Below are positions 50,098 through 50,673 of a stretch of DNA of 50,673 nucleotides, in pieces (positions within the stretch are counted from its first letter, which is position 1; every line of letters starts with the position of its first letter). The DNA is taken from NCBI GenBank assembly GCA_034110565.1, contig JAWUYY010000049.1, positions 1 through 50,673 of the forward strand, in the 5' to 3' direction. The stretch comes from Bermanella sp034110565 (GTDB lineage Bacteria > Pseudomonadota > Gammaproteobacteria > Pseudomonadales > Oceanobacteraceae). The notes beneath the pieces are model-generated. The model did no database searches. It worked only from the letters and a program-made list of their open reading frames with translations, and was not told the origin of the DNA. The translations under genes and the position numbers were made by a program.

Positions 50098-50673
50098 ATG
50101 CTTAAATCTTACTCAAATCTCCCCATATTATATTCCCTGCAACACTGTCCGTATGCCATGCGGGCTCGGTTAGGAATTTTATTGGCTCAGCAGTCCGTAT
50201 TAATTCGTGCGGTGGTCACAAAGAACAAACCAGCAGAGATGTTAGCGGTATCTCCTAAGGGGACCGTGCCTGTGTTAATTATTAATCAGGTTGAGTCTAG
50301 CGAGCTGGCACAGCAGAAAATCACAATTATTGATGAGAGCGTCGATATTATGCTGTGGGCGCTCAAGCGAAATGACCCTCAAGATTTATTGTGGGCAGAA
50401 GACCCTCGTTTTTTAGCGCGGATGCTAGAGTTGATCCGTGAAAATGATCAAGTGTTCAAACCTAGATTGGAAGTTTATAAATTGGCGAGGCGATTTCATA
50501 AAGCATCTGAGGTACAAGATCGTCACAGTTGTGAAGGTTTTATGGTGAAGCTAGAAAAGATATTAGAAAGAAGCCCGTATTTAATGGGCGATAGAGCCAG
50601 TGTGGCGGATTATGCTTTGCTGCCATTTGTGCGGCAATTCGCGCGGGTGGATCGTAAATGGTATTTGCAATCG
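50098..50673 (+). CDS. Glutathione S-transferase family protein (3' end outside window)
   Basis: 192 codons open to the window edge. The N-terminal thioredoxin-like domain has LYSLQHCPYAMRARLGILLA (C-P-Y-A at the glutaredoxin/GST Cys site), MLAVSPKGTVPVL with the cis-Pro, and VDESVDI-type ESVDIMLWAL; the C-terminal helical domain has LMGDRASVADYALLPFVRQFAR, the GST N-capping box (S-V-A-D-Y). It resembles the Grx2/omega-like cytosolic GSTs. The end is not seen. Confidence 0.85.
   Translation, partial: MLKSYSNLPILYSLQHCPYAMRARLGILLAQQSVLIRAVVTKNKPAEMLAVSPKGTVPVLIINQVESSELAQQKITIIDESVDIMLWALKRNDPQDLLWAEDPRFLARMLELIRENDQVFKPRLEVYKLARRFHKASEVQDRHSCEGFMVKLEKILERSPYLMGDRASVADYALLPFVRQFARVDRKWYLQS

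Overview
The window is a stretch of gammaproteobacterial chromosome with low-to-medium GC. The order gltA (divergent) / sdhCDAB-sucAB-lpd-sucCD, a complete ccoNOQP-ccoGHIS-fnr block, class-typical ttcA, greB, rlmM, trhP, grxD and UPF0149 genes, and FabV-type chemistry all fit a marine Oceanospirillales/Pseudomonadales-like bacterium (Bermanella/Oleispira/Marinomonas type). That placement is inference from gene order and protein likeness; no 16S gene is present.

Layout. (1) 1-2.3 kb: an integron cassette array without a visible integrase (CALIN). Five attC-like sites separate four short + strand cassette genes, all predicted to be secreted or membrane proteins. (2) 2.3-5 kb: folD, a tRNA cluster (Arg-UCU, His-GUG, two Leu-UAG) with a strong GC-discriminator promoter, and a 3-hydroxyisobutyrate-dehydrogenase-family gene. 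(3) 5-18 kb: the TCA block. gltA reads leftward; sdhCDAB, sucAB-lpd and sucCD read rightward, with intrinsic terminators after sdhB, lpd and sucD and inverted repeats in the control regions. (4) 18-32.7 kb: mixed housekeeping genes: a STAS-like protein, a gpx-DCC-SDR operon, trhP, grxD, a PstS-OmpA fusion behind a clear Pho box, ybaN-like, a two-gene partner-switching module (STAS + REC/PP2C/kinase), UPF0149, LysR, a NodB deacetylase with a J-domain partner, a UbiA prenyltransferase, greB, an exported unknown and ttcA. (5) 32.7-43 kb, all leftward: an unknown protein, the oxygen sensor fnr/anr, a TauE/UreH-like membrane protein, ccoS, ccoI, ccoH, ccoG, then ccoP, ccoQ, ccoO, ccoN, with an Anr/FNR box upstream of ccoN. 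The regulator and the high-affinity oxidase it probably controls therefore sit together. (6) 43-48.7 kb: a small hydrolase, rlmM, then a four-gene fatty-acid-synthase-like operon (FabA-like, FabB-like, FabV-like, ACP). (7) 49-50 kb: a second, shorter cassette-like tract, including a membrane-protein ORF broken at a run of nine T. (8) A glutathione S-transferase-like gene runs off the right edge.

The central genes together make the oxidative TCA cycle, its electron entry (SdhCDAB) and a microaerobic terminal oxidase with its copper/haem assembly factors. The most unusual items are the two cassette tracts flanking core genes, the compact fabA-fabB-fabV-acp operon whose dehydratase has Glu at the FabA Asp84 position, a 33-codon secreted-peptide ORF overlapping the terminator between ccoP and ccoG, and the Pho-box-controlled PstS-OmpA protein.
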